This document shows, piece after piece, positions 47,976 through 57,389 of a stretch of 64,000 nucleotides of DNA. The translations under genes and the position numbers were made by a program. Position 1 is the stretch's first letter, and the number at the start of each line of letters is the position of its first letter. Under the pieces are notes generated by a model. That model searched no databases. It saw nothing but the letters and a program-made list of their open reading frames with translations, and was not told the DNA's origin. Origin of the DNA: Nitrospira sp. SG-bin1 (GTDB lineage Bacteria > Nitrospirota > Nitrospiria > Nitrospirales > Nitrospiraceae); the NCBI GenBank assembly GCA_002083365.1, contig LVWS01000015.1, positions 1-64,000 of the forward strand, given 5' to 3'.

Positions 47976-49571
47976 ATGAAACAGTCGGTGGAGCAACAGA
48001 CGATGGCTTCGCGTATTCCCGGCTTAGGCGTGGTTGTGATGGCGGCCGGATTGGGCAAACGAATGAAGTCCAATCATGTCAAGGTGCTCCATCATGTCGC
48101 GGGACGACCGATGGTGCTCTACGCAGTTGATCTGGCCTTGCGGGTGGCAGGCCATCGCACGGCGGTTGTGGTGGGCCATCAAGCGGACCGGGTTCGGCAT
48201 GTCATTGAAGCAGGCATCGCAGGCAGGTCGGATGCCGGGTCGGTGAGCATTGTCGACCAAGTTGAGCAACTTGGGACTGGCCATGCCGTGATGCAAAGCC
48301 GTCCCGCGTTTTATCGGGGCGACGGGGAACATCCCACGAGCTTTCTTATTCTGAACGGTGACACCCCGTTGCTGAAAGATGCGACGGCGCGTGAGCTTTT
48401 GCGACTCCATCAATCCCAGGGAGCTACAGTGACGATTCTGACGGCCATGTTGAATGATCCGAGAGGCTATGGCCGAGTCATCCGACGGCAGTCCGGCGGT
48501 CATCAAGGTGATATGAATCTGTCCGACGTGCTGAAGATCGTTGAAGATCGGGATGCCACTTCGGCGGAGCGGGCGACGAAGGAAATCAATGTGGGTACCT
48601 ACGTCGTATCCGGAGAATTTCTCTTTGACGCTCTCGATAAGCTGGAACCACACAACGCACAGAATGAATATTACCTGACCGATATTGTCCGGATGGCAGT
48701 CGCGCAAGGCCGGCGCGTTGCGGCTATGACCCTCCAAGACCCCGAAGAAGGGTTGGGAGTCAATACCAGACAACAGCTGGCGGCGGCAGAGCAGGTCGTC
48801 CGTCAGCAGATCCGCGAACGCTGGCTTGAAGCCGGAGTGACAATGCGGGATCCTGGCTCTGCGTGGATTGATGCCGGAGTCACCATCGGGAGAGATACGG
48901 TGCTCTACCCACACGTGTCCCTCGAAGGCACTACAACCGTCGGTGAAGGGACGACGATCCGTTCCGGAGTCCGCATCACCGATTGCGTAATCGGAAACAA
49001 TGTCGAGATTCTCGATCATTGTGTGCTGCGCGGATCGCACGTTGAGGACGAAGCGCATGTGGGGCCATTCGCGCATTTGAGACCGGGGGCGATCATGCGG
49101 CGGAAGGCGAAGGTCGGAAACTTCGTCGAGATGAAAAAGGCCGAGCTTGGCGAAGGATCAAAAGCAAATCACCTGACGTATCTCGGCGACGCGCGAATCG
49201 GGAAGGGCGTCAACATAGGAGCCGGAACAATCACGGTCAATTATGATGGAGTCAACAAACACCAAACAGTGATCGAAGATCATGCGTCGGTGGGGAGCGA
49301 TACTCAAATCATCGCGCCGATCACCATTGGACAGGGGGCAATCATTGCGGCCGGCACGACCGTCACGCAAGATGTGCCGGCCGATTCATTGGCGATTGCC
49401 CGTGTGCCGCAGATCAATCGAGTCGGGTGGGCGGCTAAACGTCGGATGTTGCTGACCGCCGGTATGGCGAGCGAAAACTCAGCGAAGGCTTCCGATAAGC
49501 CGGAAGGCCAGAGAGTCAAAAAAGGTCCGAGCGGTAAGAAGAGGCGGCGCGCGAAGTCATCGAAACGCTGA
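47976..49571 (+). CDS. glmU: Bifunctional GlcNAc-1-P uridyltransferase / GlcN-1-P acetyltransferase
   Basis: A 531-residue enzyme giving UDP-GlcNAc. The N-terminal pyrophosphorylase has VVVMAAGLGKRMKS (nucleotide loop) and NGDTPLL; NEYYLTDIVRMA is conserved. From about residue 300 a left-handed beta-helix (hexapeptide repeats, e.g. VTIGRDTVLYPHVSLEGTTT) holds the acetyl-transferase site: GPFAHLRPGA, NFVEMKKAELG, AGTITVNYDGVNKH. The last 35 residues are a Lys/Arg-rich tail (KKGPSGKKRRRAKSSKR) absent from typical GlmU. ATG 47976 is behind GGGAGAT. Followed by glmS. Confidence 0.96.
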   Translation: MKQSVEQQTMASRIPGLGVVVMAAGLGKRMKSNHVKVLHHVAGRPMVLYAVDLALRVAGHRTAVVVGHQADRVRHVIEAGIAGRSDAGSVSIVDQVEQLGTGHAVMQSRPAFYRGDGEHPTSFLILNGDTPLLKDATARELLRLHQSQGATVTILTAMLNDPRGYGRVIRRQSGGHQGDMNLSDVLKIVEDRDATSAERATKEINVGTYVVSGEFLFDALDKLEPHNAQNEYYLTDIVRMAVAQGRRVAAMTLQDPEEGLGVNTRQQLAAAEQVVRQQIRERWLEAGVTMRDPGSAWIDAGVTIGRDTVLYPHVSLEGTTTVGEGTTIRSGVRITDCVIGNNVEILDHCVLRGSHVEDEAHVGPFAHLRPGAIMRRKAKVGNFVEMKKAELGEGSKANHLTYLGDARIGKGVNIGAGTITVNYDGVNKHQTVIEDHASVGSDTQIIAPITIGQGAIIAAGTTVTQDVPADSLAIARVPQINRVGWAAKRRMLLTAGMASENSAKASDKPEGQRVKKGPSGKKRRRAKSSKR

Positions 49572-49624
49572 TGACGGTGGGTACGTCGTCCACCGGTCAG
49601 TCTCGTTAGATCTGGAGCAACGTC

Positions 49625-51454
49625 ATGTGTGGAATCATCGGATACGTCGGCAACCAAGATGCGGTTCCGATTCTCATCGGAGGATTGGCGAAGTTGGAGT
49701 ATCGTGGGTACGATTCCTCCGGTGTCGCGGTCATGCAGGGAGAAAAGATCGCCGTCAGGCGGAGCGTGGGCAAGCTGATCAACCTTCAAAATTCGCTCAA
49801 AGCCAACGAACTTACCGGAACGGTCGGAATCGGCCATACTCGGTGGGCCACTCATGGGAAACCTTCCGAACAGAATGCCCATCCGCATCGGTCGAAAGGA
49901 TGCGTGCTGGTGCACAACGGGATCATCGAAAACTATCAGGAGCTGAAGCAGCAATTGCAAAAAGACGGTTACAAATTCCAATCGGAAACCGATACGGAAG
50001 TCGTCGCCCATTTGATCGATAAGTATCTTCAGCGCGAAAACAAGCTGGCCGATGCCGTGCGGCTGGCGACGAAAGACGTCAGAGGCAGCTATGCATTGGC
50101 CGTCATCTCGGAACGGGAACCCGGCACGTTGATCGCCGCACGGTCAGGTTGCCCGTTGGTCGTCGGTCGGACCAAGCACGCGTCCTATGTGGCCTCGGAC
50201 GTCATGGCGATGCTCGCGCATACGCGAGAAGTGACGTATCTCGAGGAAGGGGATGTCGCGGTCGTGACCCAACACTGCGTGGACATTACGGACGGCGAGG
50301 GCCATGCCGTCTCGCGTAAGTCCTCCACGATCACCTGGGATGCCTCGGCGGCGGAGAAAAGCGGATATCCCCACTTCATGCTGAAAGAGATCCATGAACA
50401 GCCGCAAACGATTCTTGATACCATGCGTGGTCGATATTCCTATGAGACCGGGGAGGCGGATCTGCCGGACATCGGCCTGACGCCAAAAGAATTCGCCGCG
50501 GTTGAGCGGATCTGGATCGTCGCCTGCGGAACGTCCTGGCATGCCGGACAAGTGGGAAAGTATCTGTTTGAAGAAATGGTCCGTGCCCCGGTTCAGGTGG
50601 ACATCGGCAGCGAGTTTCGGTATCGCGATCCGCTCGTCGGGAAAAATGACTTGTTCATCACGATTTCTCAATCCGGAGAGACGGCCGATACACTGGCTGC
50701 CGCGCGAGAGGCGAAGCAAAAGGGCGCACGCGTCGTCTCCATCGTCAACGTCGTCGGCAGCACGTTGGCGCGTGAGTCGGACGGAGTGCTCTACACTCAC
50801 TGCGGGCCAGAGATTGGGGTGGCCTCGACCAAAGCATTCACCGCGCAACTCACCGCGCTGTACTTGCTGGCCTTGCATTTTGCTCGAGTTCGTAATGTGA
50901 TGAAGGTAGCGGACGGAAAGGCCTGGCTCGACCGGTTGGTGAAGTTGCCGGTGCTGGTGGAGCGTGTGCTGCAGCGGGAAGCCGAAATCGTGGCGATCGC
51001 CAAGCGGTATTACAAGAAACGGAACTTTCTGTTCTTGGGGCGCGGCATCAACTATCCGATCGCCTTGGAAGGCTCGCTGAAGCTCAAGGAAATTTCCTAC
51101 ATCCATGCCGAGGGGTACGCGGCGGGCGAGATGAAACACGGCCCCATCGCATTGATCGACAAGGATATGCCGGTCGTGGTTCTGGCGCCTCGGGATCGAC
51201 TGTACGACAAAACGGTCAGCAACCTCATGGAGGTGAAAGCCCGACACGCGCCGGTGATTGCCTTTGTGGCCGAAGGTGAGCGGGAACTCGGTAAAATCGC
51301 CGATGCGGTGTTTACCATTCCCGATACCCATTCGTTGATCTCGCCCATTCTGTTCACGATCCCGCTGCAGCTGCTGGCGTATCATATTGCAGTGCTGAGA
51401 GGAGCGGACGTGGATCAACCCAGAAATCTGGCGAAGAGCGTCACCGTGGAATAG
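49625..51454 (+). CDS. glmS: Glutamine-fructose-6-phosphate aminotransferase
   Basis: A 609-residue enzyme making GlcN-6-P. The N-terminal Ntn glutaminase starts MCGIIGYVG (Cys becomes the nucleophile) with GHTRWATHGKP and HNGIIENY. The C-terminal part has two SIS domains (ACGTSWHAG, TISQSGETADTLAA, then GRGINYPIALEGSLKLKEIS) and the ending AKSVTVE, the conserved channel tail. Directly follows glmU (53 bases), so the two steps of UDP-GlcNAc synthesis are one operon. Confidence 0.97.
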   Translation: MCGIIGYVGNQDAVPILIGGLAKLEYRGYDSSGVAVMQGEKIAVRRSVGKLINLQNSLKANELTGTVGIGHTRWATHGKPSEQNAHPHRSKGCVLVHNGIIENYQELKQQLQKDGYKFQSETDTEVVAHLIDKYLQRENKLADAVRLATKDVRGSYALAVISEREPGTLIAARSGCPLVVGRTKHASYVASDVMAMLAHTREVTYLEEGDVAVVTQHCVDITDGEGHAVSRKSSTITWDASAAEKSGYPHFMLKEIHEQPQTILDTMRGRYSYETGEADLPDIGLTPKEFAAVERIWIVACGTSWHAGQVGKYLFEEMVRAPVQVDIGSEFRYRDPLVGKNDLFITISQSGETADTLAAAREAKQKGARVVSIVNVVGSTLARESDGVLYTHCGPEIGVASTKAFTAQLTALYLLALHFARVRNVMKVADGKAWLDRLVKLPVLVERVLQREAEIVAIAKRYYKKRNFLFLGRGINYPIALEGSLKLKEISYIHAEGYAAGEMKHGPIALIDKDMPVVVLAPRDRLYDKTVSNLMEVKARHAPVIAFVAEGERELGKIADAVFTIPDTHSLISPILFTIPLQLLAYHIAVLRGADVDQPRNLAKSVTVE

Positions 51455-51486
51455 GCACAACGGCTGAAGGGAAGTGGAAAAAAGCG

Positions 51487-51780
51487 ATGGAGATTACGCA
51501 GCACGATGTAGAAAAGGTGGCGCAGCTGGCGCGATTGGCGGTCACGGCTGCCGAGAAGGAGACCTTTGCCAAACAGTTGACCCAGATTCTGACCCATGTC
51601 GATACGCTGAACCGGTACGACACGGCGGGGATCGAGCCGACCGCGACGATCATGGGGCAGGTGAATGTATTTCGCGAAGATGTCGTATGTCCGTCGCTGT
51701 CTTCGGAAAAGGCGTTGGCGAACGCGCCGGAGCGTGAAGGAGACGGCTTTGTTGTGCCCAAAATTCTAGAGGAGCGTTAA
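51487..51780 (+). CDS. gatC: Asp/Glu-tRNA amidotransferase subunit C
   Basis: A 97-residue subunit that wraps GatA and GatB. MEITQHDVEKVAQLARLAVT and GIEPTATIMGQVNVFREDVV match GatC; the C-terminus VVPKILEER is conserved. It lies 32 bases after glmS and 72 before panD. GatCAB makes Gln-tRNA(Gln)/Asn-tRNA(Asn) by transamidation. Confidence 0.95.
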   Translation: MEITQHDVEKVAQLARLAVTAAEKETFAKQLTQILTHVDTLNRYDTAGIEPTATIMGQVNVFREDVVCPSLSSEKALANAPEREGDGFVVPKILEER

Positions 51781-51852
51781 TCGTCAGGCATCCACCTCGT
51801 TCGTTGAGAGCAGTGAATGATGGGCGGCGAGTGACGAATAACGGGATGATAG

Positions 51853-52209
51853 ATGTTTCGACAAATGCTACGTTCGAAAATTCATCGTGCCACAGTCACG
51901 GGCGCCCATCTTGAGTACGAAGGCAGCCTGACCATCGATCAAGACCTGATGGAAGCGGCCGGGATCCTCCCTTATGAGGCGATTGTCTGCTCGAATCTGA
52001 ATAACGGCGAACGATTCATGACCTATGCGATCAACGGGACGCGAGGTAAAGGGGAGATCATTTTGAATGGGCCCACCGCAAGAAAAGCGGCGGTCGGAGA
52101 TCAGATTATCATCTTTTGTTATGAGTATTACGGAGAAGAAGAGATCAAAAAGCACGCACCTAAGATCGTTCGAGTGAATGAAAAAAATCGGATTGTGACG
52201 GTGAGCTGA
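51853..52209 (+). CDS. panD: Aspartate 1-decarboxylase
   Basis: A 118-residue pyruvoyl enzyme making beta-alanine for pantothenate. Auto-cleavage site YEGSLTID with Gly24-Ser25, exactly the canonical position. RIVTVS ends the domain. ICHR-type residues (KIHRATVT, NNGERFMTYA) are kept. It is inserted between gatC and gatA, unusual since both neighbours are subunits of one complex. No panC or panB is in this window. Confidence 0.95.
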   Translation: MFRQMLRSKIHRATVTGAHLEYEGSLTIDQDLMEAAGILPYEAIVCSNLNNGERFMTYAINGTRGKGEIILNGPTARKAAVGDQIIIFCYEYYGEEEIKKHAPKIVRVNEKNRIVTVS

Positions 52210-52284
52210 CAAGCCACGGCCAGCCAGACCGATGAAGTCTCGTGTCGGTCCGCCTTCATCTCACCCGTCGGTAGCGAGAGATCC

Positions 52285-53751
52285 ATGTCCCTTCATAAAT
52301 TGACCCTCTGTGAGCTTCAGCAACAATTCAAAACCGGAGACGTGACGGCGGCGGAGATCGTGCGCGCTTACGCCTTGCGTATCAGCCAGGTTGAGCCCAA
52401 GGTCAAAGCCTTCGTCACCTATGCGAAAGAGACGGCGTTCCTGCAGGCCGAGGCCTTGGATCGAAAGCTCAAGGAATGGAGAAAAACCAAGCCGCTCACT
52501 GGAATGCCTCTGGCCGTCAAGGACAATATCTGTACGAACGGCGTGCCGACGACATGCAGCTCTCGGATGTTGCAGCATTTTGTGCCGCCGTATGATGCAA
52601 CAGTCGTTGCCAAGTTGCGTGCGCAAGACTACATCTTGTTGGGCAAGACGAATCTGGATGAATTCGCGATGGGGTCTTCGACTGAAAACTCCGCGTTCGG
52701 CCCCAGCCGGAATCCCTGGAATGTGCATTGTGTGCCCGGGGGATCAAGTGGAGGGTCTGCGGCCGCGGTGGCGGCGGAAGAATGTGTGGCGGCGCTCGGC
52801 TCGGACACGGGTGGCTCCATCAGGCAGCCGGCGGCCTTCTGCGGTGTGGTGGGACTGAAACCCACCTACGGACGAGTCTCGCGGTACGGGTTGGTGGCAT
52901 TCGCCTCTTCGCTGGATCAAATCGGGCCGATCACGAAGGACGTATCCGACGCGGCATTTCTTCTGCAAGCGATCGCAGGGCATGATCCAATGGATTCCAC
53001 GTCTGTCGATCGTCCTGTACCGGACTACATGAAGGCGCTGCAAAAACTCGATCTCAAAAATCTGAAGCTCGGCGTGCCGGCTGAATTTTTTACCGAAGGA
53101 CTCGATCCAGAGGTCGAACAGGCGGTGAGAGCGGCCATCGGCGAGTTGAAGAATCTTGGGGCGCAAATCAGGGAAATCCGTCTGCCGAGAACGGATGCGG
53201 CTGTGGCCGTGTACTATGTCATCGCGACGGCCGAAGCCAGCTCGAATCTCGCCCGCTTCGACGGGGTGAAGTACGGTTTTCGTGCAAAGGAAACCAAGGA
53301 TCTTCTCGAACTCTACATGAAGACCCGGCAGGAGGGATTCGGACCGGAAGTGAAGCGGCGGATCATGCTGGGGACCTATGTGCTCAGCGCCGGGTATTAT
53401 GATGCCTATTATGGGAAAGCCCAGGCCGTGCGAACGTTGATCTGCCAAGAGTTCGACGCCGCGTTCAAAGAGGTGGACCTGATCGTGACTCCTGCGACAC
53501 CGACTCCGGCTTTCAGATTGGGAGAAAAAAGCGAAGACCCCTTGCAAATGTATCTTTCCGACATTTTCACGATCTCAGTGAATCTGGCCGGGTTACCGGC
53601 GATCGCGTTGCCTTGCGGGTTCAGCAAGGAGGGACTTCCGATCGGCCTGCAGTTGATCGGACGCGCATTCGAGGAAGAGACGATATTTCGAGCCGCGCGT
53701 GCCTATGAGCGATCAACGCAATGGTATCTCAAGAAACCGACATTACGGTAA
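52285..53751 (+). CDS. gatA: Asp/Glu-tRNA amidotransferase subunit A
   Basis: A 488-residue amidase-signature enzyme that frees ammonia from Gln. Catalytic Lys79 (LAVKDNI), Ser154 (PGGSSGGSAA) and Ser178 (GSDTGGSIR) are at the standard positions of the Ser-cisSer-Lys triad. GLPAIALPCGFSKEGLPIGL near the C-terminus is conserved. 75 bases after panD. Confidence 0.97.
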   Translation: MSLHKLTLCELQQQFKTGDVTAAEIVRAYALRISQVEPKVKAFVTYAKETAFLQAEALDRKLKEWRKTKPLTGMPLAVKDNICTNGVPTTCSSRMLQHFVPPYDATVVAKLRAQDYILLGKTNLDEFAMGSSTENSAFGPSRNPWNVHCVPGGSSGGSAAAVAAEECVAALGSDTGGSIRQPAAFCGVVGLKPTYGRVSRYGLVAFASSLDQIGPITKDVSDAAFLLQAIAGHDPMDSTSVDRPVPDYMKALQKLDLKNLKLGVPAEFFTEGLDPEVEQAVRAAIGELKNLGAQIREIRLPRTDAAVAVYYVIATAEASSNLARFDGVKYGFRAKETKDLLELYMKTRQEGFGPEVKRRIMLGTYVLSAGYYDAYYGKAQAVRTLICQEFDAAFKEVDLIVTPATPTPAFRLGEKSEDPLQMYLSDIFTISVNLAGLPAIALPCGFSKEGLPIGLQLIGRAFEEETIFRAARAYERSTQWYLKKPTLR

Positions 53752-53802
53752 GGCATCGGGTGCCGCAAGGGTACGAATGAACGATCCGAAGGAGTGGCAA
53801 CA

Positions 53803-54210
53803 ATGACAATCGTCGAAATCGCTGGGCTTCTTGTAGCCGTGGCATTCGCCGTAATGGTCGGGTATCTGGTCCCGGTCCTGATGCAAGTCCGCAAAACGGT
53901 GGCTGAGTCCGAACAGCTGCTGGCCAAGATGAACGTAGAGATGCCGGCCTTGGTGGCTGAATTGCGTGCGGTAAGCCAGAATCTGAACGAAGTGACGAAT
54001 CAGGCACGTGAGGGTGTCGAACATGCAGCGGTGTTGCTGCACGCGGTCGGTGAAGTGGGCGAGTCCGTGCAGCAGGTTCATAATATTGTCCGTGGGTCGA
54101 GTGGCACGCTCTTGAGCAATGTGGCCAGCATGGTGGCGGGCTTCAAGGCGGCCACCCACGTCGTGCGCGAACGCATGAGACATGAAGGAGGGACACACAA
54201 TGGCGGATGA
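53803..54210 (+). CDS. DUF948-type membrane-anchored coiled-coil protein
   Basis: A 135-residue protein from ATG 53803 behind AAGGAG (an in-frame GTG at 53794 overlaps that site). One N-terminal membrane helix (IAGLLVAVAFAVMVGYLVPV) is followed by a long amphipathic helix with chemotaxis-like heptads (VRKTVAESEQLLAKMNVEMP). DUF948 proteins are paired with YtxH proteins in many bacteria. Overlaps the YtxH gene by 11 bases. Confidence 0.72.
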   Translation: MTIVEIAGLLVAVAFAVMVGYLVPVLMQVRKTVAESEQLLAKMNVEMPALVAELRAVSQNLNEVTNQAREGVEHAAVLLHAVGEVGESVQQVHNIVRGSSGTLLSNVASMVAGFKAATHVVRERMRHEGGTHNGG

Positions 54211-54523
54211 ACGGGGTACGTCGGCAGCGGTCTTTTTGGCGTTTCTGAGCGGTGCGGCGATGGGGGCTGTGATGGGACTGTTGATGGCGCCTCAATCAGG
54301 GAGCGAATCGCGTGACCAACTCCGGGGCTATGCCCGTCGTGCGGAACATGATCTTCGGGACTTGGCCGGACGAGCCGGTGAAGCCTTTGAAGAGGTCGTC
54401 GATCAGGGCAAGGAGTTTGTCGAATCGAAGCGGTCGGTTTTGCGAGAGGCGTTTGATGCCGGGCGGGAGGCCGTCAAACGCGAACGTGGTCGTTTTCAAG
54501 GTGAGGGACAGGATCGAGGATGA
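54200..54523 (+). CDS. YtxH-domain protein
   Basis: A 107-residue protein starting MADERG (54200) behind GAAGGAGG. A small Gly-rich membrane segment (AVFLAFLSGAAMGAVMGLLM) followed by APQSGSESRDQLRGYARRAE is the YtxH domain, seen in general-stress proteins. The tail is a charged amphipathic helix. It overlaps gatB by 4 bases (ATGA), so the envelope pair is translated with the amidotransferase. Confidence 0.78.
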   Translation: MADERGTSAAVFLAFLSGAAMGAVMGLLMAPQSGSESRDQLRGYARRAEHDLRDLAGRAGEAFEEVVDQGKEFVESKRSVLREAFDAGREAVKRERGRFQGEGQDRG

Positions 54524-55947
54524 GTTTCGAGACGGTCATCGGGGTGGAGGTCCACGCACAACTGCGGACCAACTCCAAGATGTTCTGCGGATGCGGCACG
54601 ACCTTCGGTCTGTCGGCGAACAGCCAAACCTGCCCCGTGTGTCTCGGTCTGCCCGGGAGCTTGCCCGTCGTCAACCGAACGGCGGTCGAAATGGCGGTTC
54701 GTGCGGGCTTGGCGTTGAACTGTACGATCACGGCGAACAATCGATTCGCGAGAAAGAATTATTTTTATCCGGACTTACCGAAAGGTTATCAAATTTCGCA
54801 ATATGAGTTCCCGATTTGCCAGCATGGGTGGATCGAGATTCATGATGGCGGCGGGACAAAGCGGATCCGCATCCGGCGCGCGCATTTGGAGGAAGATGCC
54901 GGGAAAAACATCCATGAGACCGGCACCAGTGGGAGCCGGGTTGATTTGAACCGTGCCGGCACACCGCTGTTGGAAATCGTGACGGAGCCGGACATGCGTT
55001 CGGCCGAGGAAGTGGTGGCTTACCTCAAAGGGCTGCGGGAAATCTTAATGTACCTCGACGTCTGCGACGGGAACATGGAGGAAGGAAGTTTCCGATGCGA
55101 GCCCAATTTGTCGCTGCGTCCGTCGGGGCAAAAGGAGTTTGGGACGAAGGTCGAGCTGAAAAACATCAATTCCTTCAAGTATGTGAAGGATGCGATCGAG
55201 TACGAGATCAAACGGCAGACCAAAGTGTTGAACGAGAGAGGCAAGATTCGTCAGGAAACGAGGCTCTGGAACATCGAACGTGGTGAAACGGCGGTGATGC
55301 GTTCCAAAGAAGAAGCCCATGACTACCGCTACTTCCCGGATCCGGACTTGGTGCCGTTGAAGTTGGACAAGGAGTGGATCGAAGGATTCCGTGCTGGCCT
55401 GCCGGAATTGCCGACCGTGCGGACGAAGCGATTCATGTCGGACTATGGGTTGTCCGAATATGACGCCACTATCTTGACGGGATCGAAAGGCATAGCAGAC
55501 TACTTTGAGTCCACCGTGAAGCTCTTCGATCAACCGAAGACGGTGAGTAATTGGGTGATGGGGGAGTTGATGAGAGAGTTGAACAACATTGGAACAGACA
55601 TTTCAGCGTCACCTGTCACGCCTGAACGGCTGGTGAGTCTCTTGAAGATGGTGGACAAGGGGATCGTCAGTTTAAAGGTCGCCCGTGAAATCTTTCCGGA
55701 ACTCTATAGCAGTGGGAAGACGCCCGAACAGATTGTGCAGGAAAAGGGGCTGACCCAGGTCTCCGACGAAGGGGCGCTGGTGAAGATCGTCGATGAGGTA
55801 TTGAGCAAGCATCCAGCCCAAGTGGCGCAGTTCAAGGAAGGGAAACAACAGGTATTGGGTTTTCTCGTCGGGCAGGTGATGAAGGCGAGCGGGGGCAAGG
55901 CCAATCCTGGGAAGGTGAACGAGTTGCTGAAGAAGAAATTGGGATGA
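54520..55947 (+). CDS. gatB: Asp/Glu-tRNA amidotransferase subunit B
   Basis: A 475-residue subunit binding tRNA and activating the misacylated aminoacyl group. FETVIGVEVHAQL, CPVCLGLPGSLPV and FYPDLPKGYQISQ are GatB signatures; CGCGTTFG and CPVC give the zinc site. RAHLEEDAGKNIHE is conserved. The C-terminal helical and YqeY-like tail is present (LVGQVMKASGGKANPGKVNE). Completes gatCAB, interrupted by panD and the DUF948/YtxH pair. Confidence 0.97.
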   Translation: MSFETVIGVEVHAQLRTNSKMFCGCGTTFGLSANSQTCPVCLGLPGSLPVVNRTAVEMAVRAGLALNCTITANNRFARKNYFYPDLPKGYQISQYEFPICQHGWIEIHDGGGTKRIRIRRAHLEEDAGKNIHETGTSGSRVDLNRAGTPLLEIVTEPDMRSAEEVVAYLKGLREILMYLDVCDGNMEEGSFRCEPNLSLRPSGQKEFGTKVELKNINSFKYVKDAIEYEIKRQTKVLNERGKIRQETRLWNIERGETAVMRSKEEAHDYRYFPDPDLVPLKLDKEWIEGFRAGLPELPTVRTKRFMSDYGLSEYDATILTGSKGIADYFESTVKLFDQPKTVSNWVMGELMRELNNIGTDISASPVTPERLVSLLKMVDKGIVSLKVAREIFPELYSSGKTPEQIVQEKGLTQVSDEGALVKIVDEVLSKHPAQVAQFKEGKQQVLGFLVGQVMKASGGKANPGKVNELLKKKLG

Positions 55948-56075
55948 TGGTGGGCCATCGTCGGCCAGCCCCTTCGTCTTCGTTTCGCTACCCATCCGTC
56001 GACATCTCTATACTCAAAAGGCAGCGTAAACAGTCATTGATCATTTGATTGTCAGCCAACTGGAGCGGAGTGACC

Positions 56076-57362
56076 ATGAGCGCCATTCGAGAAATCAAGG
56101 GCAGGCAGATTATCGATTCACGCGGCAACCCGACGATTGAAGCGGAAGTCACGCTCGAAAGCGGTGCAAAGGGGCGGGCAGCCGTTCCATCCGGTGCGTC
56201 AACGGGGGAAAAAGAAGCGATCGAACTCCGCGACGGCGACAAGAAGCGGTGGATGGGAAAGGGTGTTTCCAAGGCGGTTGCGAATATCAGCAAGGTCATC
56301 GCCCCCGAACTGCTCGGGAAGGAAGCATTCGATCAGGCCGGCATCGATCGAGCCATGATCGCGTTGGACGGAACGAAAACCAAAGGTAAGCTCGGGGCCA
56401 ACGCGATCTTGGGTGTCTCGTTAGCCGTTGCAAAGGCGTCGGCGAATGAAACAGGGCAGCCGCTCTATCGTTATCTCGGTGGGGCCAATGCTCGCGTGCT
56501 TCCGGTGCCACTCATGAATATCATCAACGGCGGGGCCCATGCCGATAACCGCTTGGACCTCCAAGAGTTCATGATCATGCCGGTCGGTGCGAGCCGGTTC
56601 AGCGAAGCCCTCCGCATGGCAACGGAAGTCTTTCATTCGTTGAAAGCCCTCTTGAAGAAGAAGGGTCTCAACACGGCCGTGGGGGATGAAGGTGGGTTCG
56701 CCCCGGATCTGAAATCGAACGAGGAGGCGTTGGGCCTGATCGCACAATCAATAGAAGATGCCGGCTATAAGGTGGGTCTGGATATCGCCTTGGCGTTGGA
56801 CTGCGCGGCGAGCGAGCTCTACGACAAGGGACGGTATGTGCTCGAAGCGGAAAAGAACCCCGAACGTTCGTCCGAGGAAATGATCGGCTACTATGGCAAG
56901 CTGCTGGATCGTTATCCGATTCTGTCGATCGAAGACGGGTTGAGCGAATTGGATTGGAAGGGTTGGAAGATCCTCACCGAGAAGTTGGGCAACAGGGTGC
57001 AGCTCGTCGGGGATGACATCTTCGTCACGAACGTCGAAATCTTTTCAAAAGGCATCAAGGAAGGAATCGGGAATTCGATCCTGATCAAGCTCAATCAGAT
57101 CGGAACCCTGACGGAAACCTTGGATGCGATCGAATTGGCGAAGCGTTCCGGCTATACGGCGATCATTTCACACCGGTCCGGCGAGACGGAAGACACCACG
57201 ATTGCGGACGTGGCGGTGGCGACCAACAGTGGATTGATCAAGACGGGATCCTTGTCTCGAACGGATCGTGTGGCAAAGTACAACCAACTGCTCAGAATCG
57301 AAGAAGAGTTGGGCCCCATGGCGCTCTATCGTGGTCGAGAGGCAGTGCAGGCCGGGGCCTGA
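56076..57362 (+). CDS. eno: Enolase
   Basis: A 428-residue glycolytic enzyme. DSRGNPTIEAEVTLESG, GAKGRAAVPSGAST and LPVPLMNIINGGAHADN are conserved; the catalytic base Lys and metal ligands are in LSIEDGLSELDW, LVGDDIFVTN and ILIKLNQIGTLTE. SHRSGETEDTTIADVAVA is the second signature. ATG 56076 gives the canonical MSAIREIKG start; 56049 lacks support. Followed by the ftsB-like gene, a common order. Confidence 0.98.
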   Translation: MSAIREIKGRQIIDSRGNPTIEAEVTLESGAKGRAAVPSGASTGEKEAIELRDGDKKRWMGKGVSKAVANISKVIAPELLGKEAFDQAGIDRAMIALDGTKTKGKLGANAILGVSLAVAKASANETGQPLYRYLGGANARVLPVPLMNIINGGAHADNRLDLQEFMIMPVGASRFSEALRMATEVFHSLKALLKKKGLNTAVGDEGGFAPDLKSNEEALGLIAQSIEDAGYKVGLDIALALDCAASELYDKGRYVLEAEKNPERSSEEMIGYYGKLLDRYPILSIEDGLSELDWKGWKILTEKLGNRVQLVGDDIFVTNVEIFSKGIKEGIGNSILIKLNQIGTLTETLDAIELAKRSGYTAIISHRSGETEDTTIADVAVATNSGLIKTGSLSRTDRVAKYNQLLRIEEELGPMALYRGREAVQAGA

Positions 57363-57389
57363 CCGGTTTATCGTAGGCGGATGAGATAG

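Noticed and set aside
48024..49076. 350-codon minus-strand frame opposite glmU
   Set aside because: Shadow of glmU; no recognisable motif and no ribosome site.
50144..51460. Long open frame (438 codons) on the minus strand opposite glmS
   Set aside because: glmS on the plus strand has full conserved motifs; the opposite frame is low-complexity, His/Arg-rich shadow of high-GC codons.
52744..53547. 267-codon minus-strand frame opposite gatA
   Set aside because: gatA has its catalytic triad in place; the opposite frame is a codon-bias shadow.
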